From Pandoraea oxalativorans (lineage in GTDB: Bacteria > Pseudomonadota > Gammaproteobacteria > Burkholderiales > Burkholderiaceae): a stretch of DNA of 64,000 nt. The notes beneath the pieces are model-generated. The model was not told where the DNA came from, made no database searches, and worked only from the letters and a program-made list of their open reading frames with translations. Shown piece after piece: positions 31,525-40,635 of the stretch; positions within the stretch are counted from its first letter, which is position 1, and each line of letters starts with the position of its first letter. Both the position numbers and the translations under genes were made by a program. Where the stretch lies: positions 3,162,001-3,226,000 of the forward strand of contig NZ_CP011253.3 of NCBI RefSeq assembly GCF_000972785.3. Direction: 5' to 3'.

Positions 31525-32559
31525 ATGTCAGCTTCCGCCACCCATTCCGCTTCGCCGCCTGTCCTGTTGCTCGACGCCGCGCAAATCGCCGCACTGATGC
31601 CGGTCGCCGAAGCGATGCCGGTCATGTCCGACATGTTCGGTGCGCTCGCCCGCGAGCAAATTCACCTGCCGCTGCGCCAGATCATTCGTCCGCCGGAAGC
31701 GCTCGGCGCGAAAGGCATGCTGGGCATGATGCCCGCATTCCTCGGCAGCGCCGCAGGCGGTGAGTCGGTCTACGGCGCGAAGGTCGGCACGTTCTTCCCC
31801 GGCAACAGCACCGTCGGCAAGGACCCGCATCAGGGCTGTGTTCTGCTGATGAGCGGCGAGACGGGTGAGCTCCTCGCCGTCATGAATGCGGCCGAGATCA
31901 CCGGCATTCGCACCGCTGCGGTCACCGGGCTGGCGACAAGTCTGCTCGCGCGCCATGACGCCTCGCGTCTCGCGCTGGTCGGCGCAGGCCATCAGGCCCA
32001 CTGGCACCTCGCTGCGCTGGCGGCGGCGCGACCGCTGCACCATGTGCGCGTGGCAAGTCGTTCGCTCGCCTCCGCGCAGGCCTTCGTCGACAAGGAACAG
32101 CCCAATTACGGCTTCCGACTGGAAGCCATACAGCGTGTCGAAGACGCCGTGCGCGACGCCGACATCGTGGTGACGGTGACGAACTCGACCGACCCGGTGC
32201 TTCGCGCCGAATGGATCGCACCGGGCACGCACGTGAATCTCGTCGGCAGCAGCACGCCGCGCCATCGCGAAGCGGACACCCTGCTGATGGCACGGGCGCA
32301 ATTGTTCGTCGACCGCCGCGAATCGACGCTCAACGAGTCGGGTGACTATCTGGCTGCCGCCGCCGAGGGGCGCATCGGCCCGGACGACCTGCTCGCGGAA
32401 CTGGGCGAACTCGTCACCCGATCCCATCCGGGACGCACCGACGCCGAGTCCGTCACCCTGTTCAAATCGCTCGGCATGGGGGCGCAGGACGTGGCGCTGG
32501 CAGCAGCGCTCTATCGTCGCGCGATGGCCGACGACGTTGGCGTGCGGGCGTCTGTCTGA
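31525..32559 (+). CDS. Ornithine cyclodeaminase/mu-crystallin family protein
   Basis: A 344-residue NAD(P)-dependent enzyme. The catalytic lysine candidate is K86 (VYGAKVGTFFPGN), the substrate arginine is R129 (EITGIRTAAVTGLA), and the Rossmann motif is VGAGHQAHWHLAAL (about 152-165). The C-terminal part has the usual PGRTDAESVTLFKSLGMGAQDVALAAALY. The family includes deaminating cyclases and imine reductases (EutC, iminosuccinate reductase BhcD). Next to a dehydratase, imine reduction is the better guess. ATG 31525 has AAGGA upstream. Confidence 0.85.
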   Translation: MSASATHSASPPVLLLDAAQIAALMPVAEAMPVMSDMFGALAREQIHLPLRQIIRPPEALGAKGMLGMMPAFLGSAAGGESVYGAKVGTFFPGNSTVGKDPHQGCVLLMSGETGELLAVMNAAEITGIRTAAVTGLATSLLARHDASRLALVGAGHQAHWHLAALAAARPLHHVRVASRSLASAQAFVDKEQPNYGFRLEAIQRVEDAVRDADIVVTVTNSTDPVLRAEWIAPGTHVNLVGSSTPRHREADTLLMARAQLFVDRRESTLNESGDYLAAAAEGRIGPDDLLAELGELVTRSHPGRTDAESVTLFKSLGMGAQDVALAAALYRRAMADDVGVRASV

Positions 32560-32741
32560 AGCGCCTGAGCCTGATGGGCACGCGCTGACACGTCGAATCC
32601 GGAAGACGCCGCCTTGCGAAGCCGATCAAAAGATATTACCGATGTCCGAATCGGTCCGGTTCCGGTCTTCTCCGGGTCTATCGGCACGACGGTAGCATGC
32701 GTAAGATGGCGCCATTGTCCCCACGCAACGGAGTCACCTTC

Positions 32742-33308
32742 ATGTCGCAAGCTCAGCAAACACAAACGTCGCGCACCGCCTTGATCGTCATCGATGCGCA
32801 GGAGTCTTTCCGTCAACGTCCGTTCTGGCGGGAAGACGATCTGGCGGTGTATTTCGCGCGCCAACAGGCGCTCATCGACGGCGCAGTGGCGCGTGGTGTT
32901 CCCATCGTTCAGGTGTTTCACGTCGCGTCGGGCCCGTTCTCCCGCGAGTCGGGCTTCGTGCGCACGCTCGAAGAACTGCACTTGACGCCGGACTTCACCG
33001 TCGACAAGACCAAGCACAGCGCGCTGGCCGGTTCCACGCTCGGCGCATGGCTCGTCGCGCACGGCATCACGCGACTGATCGTCTCCGGGGTCCGCACTGA
33101 GCAGTGCTGCGAGACCACCACCCGCGCGGCATCAGATGCAGGCTATCAGGTCGATTTCGTGACCGAGGCTACGCTCACCTTCCCGATGCGGCATCCGCGC
33201 ACCGGCCGCGAGCTGTCCACTGCCGAGCTCAAGGAGCGCACGGAAACCGTGCTGGTCGATCGCTTCGCCCGCATCGTGACCGTTGAGGAAGCGCTCGCAG
33301 CGGTGTAA
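32742..33308 (+). CDS. Isochorismatase-family cysteine hydrolase
   Basis: A 188-residue hydrolase with the catalytic triad D18 (LIVIDAQ), K91 (DKTKHSAL) and C122 (GVRTEQCCETTTR). Such enzymes cleave amides or imines (nicotinamidase, N-carbamoylsarcosine amidase, ureidoacrylate amidase). ATG 32742 (MSQAQQ) is preferred to an in-frame start at 32697. It is the fourth plus-strand gene of the cluster and is followed after 54 bp by a GlxA-type regulator. Confidence 0.86.
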   Translation: MSQAQQTQTSRTALIVIDAQESFRQRPFWREDDLAVYFARQQALIDGAVARGVPIVQVFHVASGPFSRESGFVRTLEELHLTPDFTVDKTKHSALAGSTLGAWLVAHGITRLIVSGVRTEQCCETTTRAASDAGYQVDFVTEATLTFPMRHPRTGRELSTAELKERTETVLVDRFARIVTVEEALAAV

Positions 33309-33362
33309 GGTGTGGGCAAGATCTCCCATCGCTGTCCGAATCCGTCCTGAGACGTTTGCGCG

Positions 33363-34373
33363 ATGCCAAGACTGCAACCTGTCTACCTTCTGGCGATGCC
33401 GAATGCGCTGCTACTCGACATTGCCGCCCCGGCCGAAGCGTTGCGCATCGCGAATCATCAACAGGACGAGATTCGCTTCGCGCTGCATTACGTCGGCACG
33501 CAGCCGTCGGTAGCGACATCGATCGGTTTGTGTGTCTCGCCACTCGACGTGCTGCCCGATTCGGTACCGGACGACGCGTGGGTGGTCGTCACCGGTACCG
33601 TCGAAAAGGCGTTGCCTGTGCAAACGTTCCGTGATGGCATGCCGCCGGACATCGCCCCTGCCCCGCTGCCGGATGCCGAAGCGCAGGCCATCGCATGGCT
33701 GCGGCGCATCGTGCGTCCGACGCATCAGCTGATATGCATCTGCACAGGCGCGTTGCTCGCTGCGCGCGCCGGGTTACTCGACGCCCTCGCGTGTACGACT
33801 CATCACGGCAGTTGTGACGCGCTTCGCACGCTCGCCCCCGGCGCACGCGTGGCCGACAACCGCCTCTATGTTCGCGACGGCAACGTCTGGACCAGTGCCG
33901 GCGTCACGACGGGCCTCGATCTGATGCTCACGCTCATTGCCGATGCGACCAGCCCGGTGTGCGCGGCCGCCGTCGCCCGGCAGATGGTCGTATACGCGCG
34001 TCGCGCCGGAGCCGATCCGCAGTTGTCACCGTGGCTCGAAGGGCGCAATCATCTGCATCCCGCTCTGCACCGCGTGCAAGACGCCATCGCCGCCGAACCC
34101 GCCCACGACTGGACCCTCGCCGCGATGGCGGACATCGCCTGCACGAGCGAGCGGCACGTGACGCGACTGTTTCGCGAGCATGCGGGCGTCGCACCTGTCG
34201 ATTACCTGCATCGCCTGCGCATCGCGCTCGCCCGGGAGATGCTGGGCAATAGTCAGCTGGATCTCGAACACATCGCGCAACGCGCCGGGTTCGGCTCAAG
34301 TCGTCATCTGCGCCGCGTATGGCACAAGTTCGACACGCTCCCGCCCAGCCGGGCTCGCGGAAGCGCCGGGTGA
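33363..34373 (+). CDS. GlxA-family transcriptional regulator (DJ-1/PfpI domain plus AraC HTH)
   Basis: A 336-residue protein. The N-terminal class I amidotransferase-like domain (residues 5-180, with CICTGALLAARAGLLD and TTHHGSCDALR) senses a ligand; the C-terminal AraC domain (about 235-325) has two helix-turn-helix motifs (LAAMADIACTSERHVTRLFREHAGVAPVDYLHRLRIALAREML and LEHIAQRAGFGSSRHLRRVWHKF). GlxA/GbdR-type proteins activate amino-acid or betaine catabolism, so it probably controls the cluster upstream. Its stop lies 2 bp from the stop of the convergent giant ORF. Confidence 0.88.
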   Translation: MPRLQPVYLLAMPNALLLDIAAPAEALRIANHQQDEIRFALHYVGTQPSVATSIGLCVSPLDVLPDSVPDDAWVVVTGTVEKALPVQTFRDGMPPDIAPAPLPDAEAQAIAWLRRIVRPTHQLICICTGALLAARAGLLDALACTTHHGSCDALRTLAPGARVADNRLYVRDGNVWTSAGVTTGLDLMLTLIADATSPVCAAAVARQMVVYARRAGADPQLSPWLEGRNHLHPALHRVQDAIAAEPAHDWTLAAMADIACTSERHVTRLFREHAGVAPVDYLHRLRIALAREMLGNSQLDLEHIAQRAGFGSSRHLRRVWHKFDTLPPSRARGSAG

Positions 34374-34375
34374 CG

Positions 34376-37300
34376 TCAAGTGCTACCGGACGTCGCGTGC
34401 GTTGGCCAGTCGGGTGAACGGAGCAATACGCCGCCCGGCATGAAATTGCCGGGTAAAGCGCCGGGCATGACAGTGTAGGTCCGCGCCGCGTTCAACGCCG
34501 CGTCTGCGGTATCGAAATCGACGTACTTGATGCAACGCGCAGCGCCGTGCTTCTGGTAGAAATCGCCCCAGTCGACCACGCTCGATACATAGATATCGCT
34601 CATCAGCGGCGGCGCATTGCCGAGCGTTCGTCTCGGCAGGAAATCGACGACAACGCGATCCACATATCCGTGCGTCACCCACGACCTGAACGTGTCCCCT
34701 TCGCCCGTGGCAATCACGGCAAGCGACACGCGCGGTCTGAACTGATCGGGAGCGGACCAGGATGTAATCAGCCGATAGGCGATGCTCGTGAATCCATACC
34801 CTGTCAATGTCTCCCGGGCCGCATCCAGCATCGCCGCCGTCGCGCCGCCCAACGCCAGTGCACTCGTTGCGCTTCGTTCGTCCTGCATTGCACTCACGCT
34901 CGGGTGTGCGAGCAATGCCTCGCTCAGAACGGCGACGTTCAGACTCCCGGCTTCGAACTCAGGCGGTGGCGGCTCGGCGAAGACACCCGGTGTATCGCTC
35001 TCGATCCAGAAGTGGAAGGTCTCGCCGTCGCGACGCCAGGCATTGTCGGCGTCGGACCATGCGATATCGCCATCGGTGCGCGTCAGATCGATCGACGTCA
35101 GATCGAGACGTGGCGCGAGGTCCGTTCCCACATTCCTCACCACCGCCACCCGCCCCCCGCCCAGACTCAACATGTCGTCGTAGCCGCCTTCGGCGTTCGG
35201 ATCGGCAGACGTCGGGCGCGCAAGAATGCGATAGCCCCGGGGAACCTGTCGCAGCAACTGTGTTCCCTGCAATCTCACGAGCTGAGGCGCCGTACTCTGC
35301 CGCCCACAAAATAAGGTCGGACCCGGAATCTGCTGCCACATGCTGGCAACTGCGGCACCGAACTTCCCATCTTGCAAACCTCGTCCGGCAGCAAGCATCG
35401 CCGCCACAAAATCGATATCCCCCATTCCCGACTCGACGAGACTCGCGACGTCATCGCTGACACGCGCTTCGATACGGCACCCCTGCACCGACTCGACGAG
35501 CCGTGCCGCCAAGGCCGTCGCGTCGCTCAGGCTGTCGTCCGTCACCCCGCGCGGAAATACGTCGTCAAAGAACTCACGGATCGCCGTACCGACGCCGTTT
35601 GCCAGCCAAAGGCTCGGAGCGTTTTGCGGCCCGTCGACCGGTTCATTGAGGTAAATCACCTCCGAAGCCTGATTGGGCAATGCGCGGGTGACACCTTGAA
35701 TGCTCGCGATGAGCGATTGGGTATCCACACCCGGCAATGTCTGCGCCGCCTGCGTCGCCAGTTTGAGAATGCCGTCGCCCACCGTGCTGCGCTGCTGCAT
35801 GGTCAATTCAATCTGGTCGCGAAAGTCTTCCGTGACCCGGTCGGTATCGCAATTCGCATCCGGGCTAGCGAGTACGACGCTCAGGTCGCGACCGCGCATG
35901 GTGTCCGCGACGGCCTCGCTCATGTGCCTCTCGACGAATCGGCGCAGCGAATCGTTCTCGTTCCCCCGGACGCGCAACGTCGCTTCTCCACTGTCGATGA
36001 GCGCCATCACCTCGCAGGTCGTCAACGAGATCAGCAGACGGCCTTCGTCTCCGACGATGCCCACAACACCCGGTAGCCGCACGGCGTTCACCGTCACCGG
36101 ACGGAAAACGGCGTCGCCCCGGAGCGCGCGCAATATCAGTCGGCGATGCGTCGTCTCGGTGATGTGCGATGCCTGTAAATGCCAGCGCATGAGACCGCGC
36201 CGGACGCGCGAGAGGACCTCCGCGAACGCCAGCCTGAAAGCCGGTGCATTCCAGTGGGCAGCCATCGCCGCCGCAGACGCCAGCGGGTCCGACCCACCCG
36301 CCTGCGGGCGCGCTGCGCCTGCCAACGTTGACGGGGTGGAGGCAGTTGAAGTCGTTGAGGTCGCTGAAGTCGTTGAGGTCGTCGAGACAGCCGATGGCGG
36401 AAGCGGAAATGACACCACGTTCGCGAGGCGTTGCGACGATGATGCGCCAGGCACGATGCGCCCTGCGCGCGCATACCACGCGTCTACGAAGGTCCCCCAT
36501 TGTTCGAGCGCCCGTTTCGAGCGCCCTCGCCTGCGTTCCTGGCTATCACCGTCCAGAGACCAGGGGTGAACGATGGCCGCGCGGACAGATTCAGCCTCGC
36601 TCTGTTTAACTCTGGACGGCTCGGACGTTGTCGGCACCCTCGGCCAGACGCCGACTGGATCGGGCATCGGCTTACGCCAGTCGGGTCTGCGGTCGTCCAA
36701 CGATTCGACATACAAAGCACCTTCAACGAACGCACCGTCAACGGCCCCGCACCGAACGCGCCCGTCGTCGAGAAACTCGAATACCTCCTGAGACACGCGT
36801 CCAATACGGTACGTGGGCAACGCCGTGTTTCTCCCCAGGGTTCTGTCGCCGTCGTCGACGGCCGACCCCAGCAGCTTTCCCGACCCGCTTGTCACCGCAG
36901 AAAAGAACATGGTGCCGTCGGGATAGGTCAACGCGACACAGTAGCCCTCGGGCAAACGCATCAGTTCGTCCAGCGAAGTGACCTGCATACGCCCCGCCCC
37001 CAGAAACCGGTCGACGTGATTTTCGCTTTCGGTCATGGGCGCTGCCTGTTCGCCATCGGTCAGCAAACGCCGATAGGCCTTGATACGGCTCAACCCGACC
37101 CATGCCGGTTCCTGAGCGAGGGTGTCCTCGCGGCGTTCGGCTTTGACGATGGCCCGAATGTCGTCGGCGAACTGCTTACGCTGTTCGCTTACCAGTGGCC
37201 ACGCGTTCATGAAGCTAATAAGGTGTTCCGACGCCACCCGGGCCGATTCCCCATCCTCGAAAAGCGCGTCGGCAATCGAGTCGAGCGTTGCAGAGCCAAA

Positions 37301-38764
37301 CGAGCGGAACATCGTTTCCAGGGCCTTGGACAACGACATCTCAAGATGAATGCGTTTGAGCTCTTCGAGATCCGCCGTCTTCGCCCGTTCGGCGAGCAAC
37401 GCGTAAGTGCCAAGGTGAGCACCGACCTCGACCATCAGCGACATAGCGCTCTTGGCGAACCTCCCCTTCACGGCGAAGGCCGCAGCAAAGGAGGCGCTGA
37501 CGATTTTGAGGTAGTTGAACACGATATGCTGCGCCTGATTCAGGCGACGTTCATCGCGCACCCTTTGGGTGATGATGACCATGTCGCGATCGCTATACGC
37601 GCGACGCATTTCCGCAATCCACATCGCGAGATAGAGTGACTGACAGGTCTCGAACCTGAAATAGGGCTTGCGCCAGACCTCGTCGTAAAGAGCGCCGAGA
37701 GGGTTGCCAGGGGGGGCCGGGGTCGCAGTGTCGCCAGCTTCCCGGTTGGAAGGCGCACACGACCAATGATTCTTTGTAGACACCGGACCGATCTGGAATC
37801 GCATACGACTACTCCGCAGCGGGCTTTCCATCCGTTGCAAGAGGACCGGAGACATATGCATGCTGATGAACTCCTGAAACGCCTGAGTCACCTCGACACC
37901 CGGCCACCACCAGAAATGTGTCGCGTGCTTGATCGAGATCAGCAGCACCCCGTCACCATCTGCCTGCGACACGGATAGCAAACCAGCCAGTACCTCGCCG
38001 TCGAACGATATCAAGCGCACCGGGCCGTGGCCTACCCGAACCCGGGTGCGGGCCCCGGGGCCGCCCATATGCTGCGCATGCGGCGGTAGCATGGCAGCCC
38101 CGGCGCGACTGCCGGGAGGGACATGGCGCTCCCAACTAAGCGACGTAGCATCGAACAACACGCCGGTGAATACCTCCTTTACATAGTCCTCGTGCGCTTT
38201 CATCAGAACCGCCGAATCCTGCGCCGTCTTTAGTTGCTGTTCATCGCGCGCCAAGAGTGCGGTTCGGAATTCATCCCGGTCTACGGCTGCGAGAAGGCGC
38301 TGTGCAACGGGGTCGACGACACGTACCGATTCGACGCGCTGGTGACCACCGGTCACCTCGAACTCATCCCCATAGTGCAACCCCAAGGCGATGTCGCGCA
38401 CCGTAAAATGCTTGGTCTCGTGCACTTCGACAAACGAAAAACTGAACGATTGCCTGTCCGGCGAGCGGCCGCGTCGGCTGTATCTCACCTCGACCTTCGC
38501 ATTCCACGGCAATGCCGTTTTGACGCTGAAAACGATCAGCCCTTGTTTGCGAAGCACCGCTTCCATTTGCTTTTCAATGGCCAGATGCGCCTGTTTGACG
38601 TGCTTATCCATCACGTGCGCCGACTCTGCGAGCCTGTCGGTCGCATCGATCAGATCCAGCATCTCTCTGAGCGTGACGGGCACGTCGGTCTGAATCAGGG
38701 TCTTCGCGTCCTGAGGCGGGTGGAGGTGATGCAGGGGCCGTTGCTCCAACGATCGTCGCACCAA
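34376..38764 (-). CDS. Giant protein of unknown function, toxin-like architecture
   Basis: 1462 codons from TTG 38764 (or GTG 38761), with GGGGGA 4-7 bases upstream. No signal peptide. Visible parts: charged helices at the N-terminus (1-90); a segment around 195-300 with FTGVLFDATSLSWERHVPPGSRAG and GVLLISIKHATHFWWWPG; two hydrophobic stretches at about 415-455; a Ser/Thr linker at about 790-810; a second, diverged copy of the first segment at about 885-950 (GRLLISLTTCEVMALIDSG...FVERHMSEA); and a C-terminal region of unknown fold. The layout recalls the large dermonecrotic-toxin-like (DUF6543-type) proteins, but I cannot confirm this. It may be the continuation of the 513-codon ORF upstream. 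Confidence 0.6.
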   Translation of the reverse strand: MVRRSLEQRPLHHLHPPQDAKTLIQTDVPVTLREMLDLIDATDRLAESAHVMDKHVKQAHLAIEKQMEAVLRKQGLIVFSVKTALPWNAKVEVRYSRRGRSPDRQSFSFSFVEVHETKHFTVRDIALGLHYGDEFEVTGGHQRVESVRVVDPVAQRLLAAVDRDEFRTALLARDEQQLKTAQDSAVLMKAHEDYVKEVFTGVLFDATSLSWERHVPPGSRAGAAMLPPHAQHMGGPGARTRVRVGHGPVRLISFDGEVLAGLLSVSQADGDGVLLISIKHATHFWWWPGVEVTQAFQEFISMHMSPVLLQRMESPLRSSRMRFQIGPVSTKNHWSCAPSNREAGDTATPAPPGNPLGALYDEVWRKPYFRFETCQSLYLAMWIAEMRRAYSDRDMVIITQRVRDERRLNQAQHIVFNYLKIVSASFAAAFAVKGRFAKSAMSLMVEVGAHLGTYALLAERAKTADLEELKRIHLEMSLSKALETMFRSFGSATLDSIADALFEDGESARVASEHLISFMNAWPLVSEQRKQFADDIRAIVKAERREDTLAQEPAWVGLSRIKAYRRLLTDGEQAAPMTESENHVDRFLGAGRMQVTSLDELMRLPEGYCVALTYPDGTMFFSAVTSGSGKLLGSAVDDGDRTLGRNTALPTYRIGRVSQEVFEFLDDGRVRCGAVDGAFVEGALYVESLDDRRPDWRKPMPDPVGVWPRVPTTSEPSRVKQSEAESVRAAIVHPWSLDGDSQERRRGRSKRALEQWGTFVDAWYARAGRIVPGASSSQRLANVVSFPLPPSAVSTTSTTSATSTTSTASTPSTLAGAARPQAGGSDPLASAAAMAAHWNAPAFRLAFAEVLSRVRRGLMRWHLQASHITETTHRRLILRALRGDAVFRPVTVNAVRLPGVVGIVGDEGRLLISLTTCEVMALIDSGEATLRVRGNENDSLRRFVERHMSEAVADTMRGRDLSVVLASPDANCDTDRVTEDFRDQIELTMQQRSTVGDGILKLATQAAQTLPGVDTQSLIASIQGVTRALPNQASEVIYLNEPVDGPQNAPSLWLANGVGTAIREFFDDVFPRGVTDDSLSDATALAARLVESVQGCRIEARVSDDVASLVESGMGDIDFVAAMLAAGRGLQDGKFGAAVASMWQQIPGPTLFCGRQSTAPQLVRLQGTQLLRQVPRGYRILARPTSADPNAEGGYDDMLSLGGGRVAVVRNVGTDLAPRLDLTSIDLTRTDGDIAWSDADNAWRRDGETFHFWIESDTPGVFAEPPPPEFEAGSLNVAVLSEALLAHPSVSAMQDERSATSALALGGATAAMLDAARETLTGYGFTSIAYRLITSWSAPDQFRPRVSLAVIATGEGDTFRSWVTHGYVDRVVVDFLPRRTLGNAPPLMSDIYVSSVVDWGDFYQKHGAARCIKYVDFDTADAALNAARTYTVMPGALPGNFMPGGVLLRSPDWPTHATSGST
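36345..36389 (-). repeat. 9-bp tandem repeats coding the Ser/Thr linker
   Basis: Plus-strand units GTTGAAGTC, GTTGAGGTC, GCTGAAGTC, GTTGAGGTC, GTCGAGACA encode a repetitive Thr/Ser/Ala stretch (STTSTTSATSTTS) on the minus strand within the giant ORF. Confidence 0.85.
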
Positions 38765-38865
38765 CCGTTCCCCCAGATCGATGGGCCGCTGCTCAGGAAG
38801 TCCGGAAGATGCGCTTGTGCAACCCCACCACGGTTGCGTGAGCGCAGCACCCAGAGCGGTCGTGC

Positions 38866-40407
38866 CTACGACAAGCCGTCCAGGCCCCCGCCCGGTGCAT
38901 TCGACGACGGCATGACGGGCTGCGAAGCCACAATCGCCGCGAGCACTGTGGGTACGATCTCATGGAGGGATGACGAGGCGCTCGTTGTACGGTCACCGAC
39001 GGGCCGGTATCGCGACGTCACCGGCTCGCGCTTGCCCGAAGCGCTGGGCAACTGGCGCGGCGCATTGGCAAGCGCTTCGGCATCGAACGCTTCACACTCG
39101 GCGTTCCACTCGTCCAGACAAAGCTGATTGTGCGCGTCCAGAACGATGTTTCCGTACGGCGTCAGCCAGTTCTTCCCTTGGGCGAATTGCAACGCCGCTT
39201 CGAGCGCCTGTACCCAGCCGGGCGCTTCAAGATGAAATTGGCGTTGCACACGCTGGCGTGTCTTGCGAAGCAGCTTTTGCCATTTGATGCGCGAGATCAC
39301 GCCTGACGGTGTCATCGGCGTCGGCCGCTCTCTTAGTCGAAACTGCACCGTGGCAGCGACTTCGAAGACGTCAAGCTCGGCGAAATCGGGCCCCAGCGTC
39401 GACATCAATAACCGTAGCTCGTCTGCCGTCAACGAAGGCAGCAGGAGCGCATACGCCGACAGATATTGAGCGTGCGGCAAAGCCGTTGCTTCGGTCTCGG
39501 TCGGCTTCGCGGCGTATAGACGAGCGATCGTCGCCAGCTCCAACGCACCGCACGCGATCGCACCGGTCAAGGGCAAGCAGGTCCCGAGGGACCCGGCGCC
39601 GGTGAACTCGGTAAGGTCGGTGGAGTCGGTGGACGGCGAGCGTCCGTCCGCGCCAGCGTCCGCCACGGACGAATGTAAAGCGCCCCGTGCGACAGCATAC
39701 GAAAGCCCCACGGCCAGTCCGGCGGCACCGACCATCAACGTGCCGCACTTGCGGGCGACATCGCCGAGTGAAGCGCTGGCTTGCGGGGTCGTTGCCAAAG
39801 GGTCGTCGGCAAAGACGGATTGCCATGCCCTGATGCCGAACTCAGCGTCCTGCGTCAGTAAACGCCCCAAAAGCTCGGGGAGTTTCGACACCATCGACGG
39901 TTCGATGTCGGTCACTTCCGGCGCGATGACCGATGCCAGCACGGCGTGCCAGAGTCCATCGCAGGGCAATCCACCGGAAGTCCATCGCATCGCCTGCCCG
40001 AAGCCGCAGCCGAAGCGGCCGTCTTCGTACGCAATCTCGGGCAACGTTCCCTCGCGCACGGCAAAGCCCTCTTCCGCCATCAGACCGGCCAGCCGATGCA
40101 GCCCCCGCTGATCGCCGAAATCCTGTCGGCTATCGCGTCGATCCAGCAACCGAAATGCCAGTTCGGAAGACAGCGGCCCCCAGTGCGACGGCGGGCGGGA
40201 TATCAACCCGTAGACAACACGCGCGTGCCAGTCAAGCCGTGCCACGACGTCGGGAATCGCCATCGCGACGGGCCCGGCCTGCGACGATTCGTCGACACTC
40301 GATGTGGCCGACATCCCGGACGCATGGGCTTGCCCGGACGACGCAGTCGACGACGAACTCGCGCCGCGCGCTTGCCATGAACACCAGGACGGTAAAGAAA
40401 TCGGCAT
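38866..40407 (-). CDS. Large hypothetical protein, possible N-terminal part of the giant ORF
   Basis: 513 codons; the N-terminal 40 residues are Ser/Ala-rich and low in complexity. The middle has two hydrophobic stretches (CGTLMVGAAGLAVGLSYAVARG and TCLPLTGAIACGALELATIARLY) separated by an acidic Ser/Thr repeat. The C-terminal third contains FHLEAPGWVQALEAALQFAQGKNWLTPYGNIVLDAHNQLC. It ends at a TAG 100 bp before the 1462-codon ORF, which is in a different frame; the intervening 66 codons are open in the downstream frame without a start codon. I do not recognise a family. Confidence 0.55.
   Translation of the reverse strand: MPISLPSWCSWQARGASSSSTASSGQAHASGMSATSSVDESSQAGPVAMAIPDVVARLDWHARVVYGLISRPPSHWGPLSSELAFRLLDRRDSRQDFGDQRGLHRLAGLMAEEGFAVREGTLPEIAYEDGRFGCGFGQAMRWTSGGLPCDGLWHAVLASVIAPEVTDIEPSMVSKLPELLGRLLTQDAEFGIRAWQSVFADDPLATTPQASASLGDVARKCGTLMVGAAGLAVGLSYAVARGALHSSVADAGADGRSPSTDSTDLTEFTGAGSLGTCLPLTGAIACGALELATIARLYAAKPTETEATALPHAQYLSAYALLLPSLTADELRLLMSTLGPDFAELDVFEVAATVQFRLRERPTPMTPSGVISRIKWQKLLRKTRQRVQRQFHLEAPGWVQALEAALQFAQGKNWLTPYGNIVLDAHNQLCLDEWNAECEAFDAEALANAPRQLPSASGKREPVTSRYRPVGDRTTSASSSLHEIVPTVLAAIVASQPVMPSSNAPGGGLDGLS
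39602..39637 (-). repeat. 9-bp tandem repeats in the 513-codon ORF
   Basis: GTGAACTCG, GTAAGGTCG, GTGGAGTCG, GTGGACGGC (plus strand) encode a PSTDSTDLTEFT stretch on the minus strand. The same period is found in the 1462-codon ORF. Confidence 0.75.
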
Positions 40408-40635
40408 GTGTTCTCCTACGATAGACGTTCGATATCGGCTCCCTGCCGCCAGATACTCCTGCCGAGGTCAACGCAGTCGAGTTCAGTTTTCGCTCAAATC
40501 GAGTGCCTTGGGAAAGCTGCTGCCGGGGGCGCAACCCTGTAAAATGCGGTTCCATTCGCATGTATCCCCTCCCGAAGCCCTTTGACAGGGCGAGGTTCTA
40601 GCGGAATTTGCGCAGACGCTTACTTACCTTTCCCG
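40408..40635. other. Divergent intergenic region, giant-ORF operon / serB
   Basis: 228 bp. A -10-like TGTAAAAT lies at about 40538 on the plus strand for serB. No terminator or small gene is evident. Confidence 0.35.
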
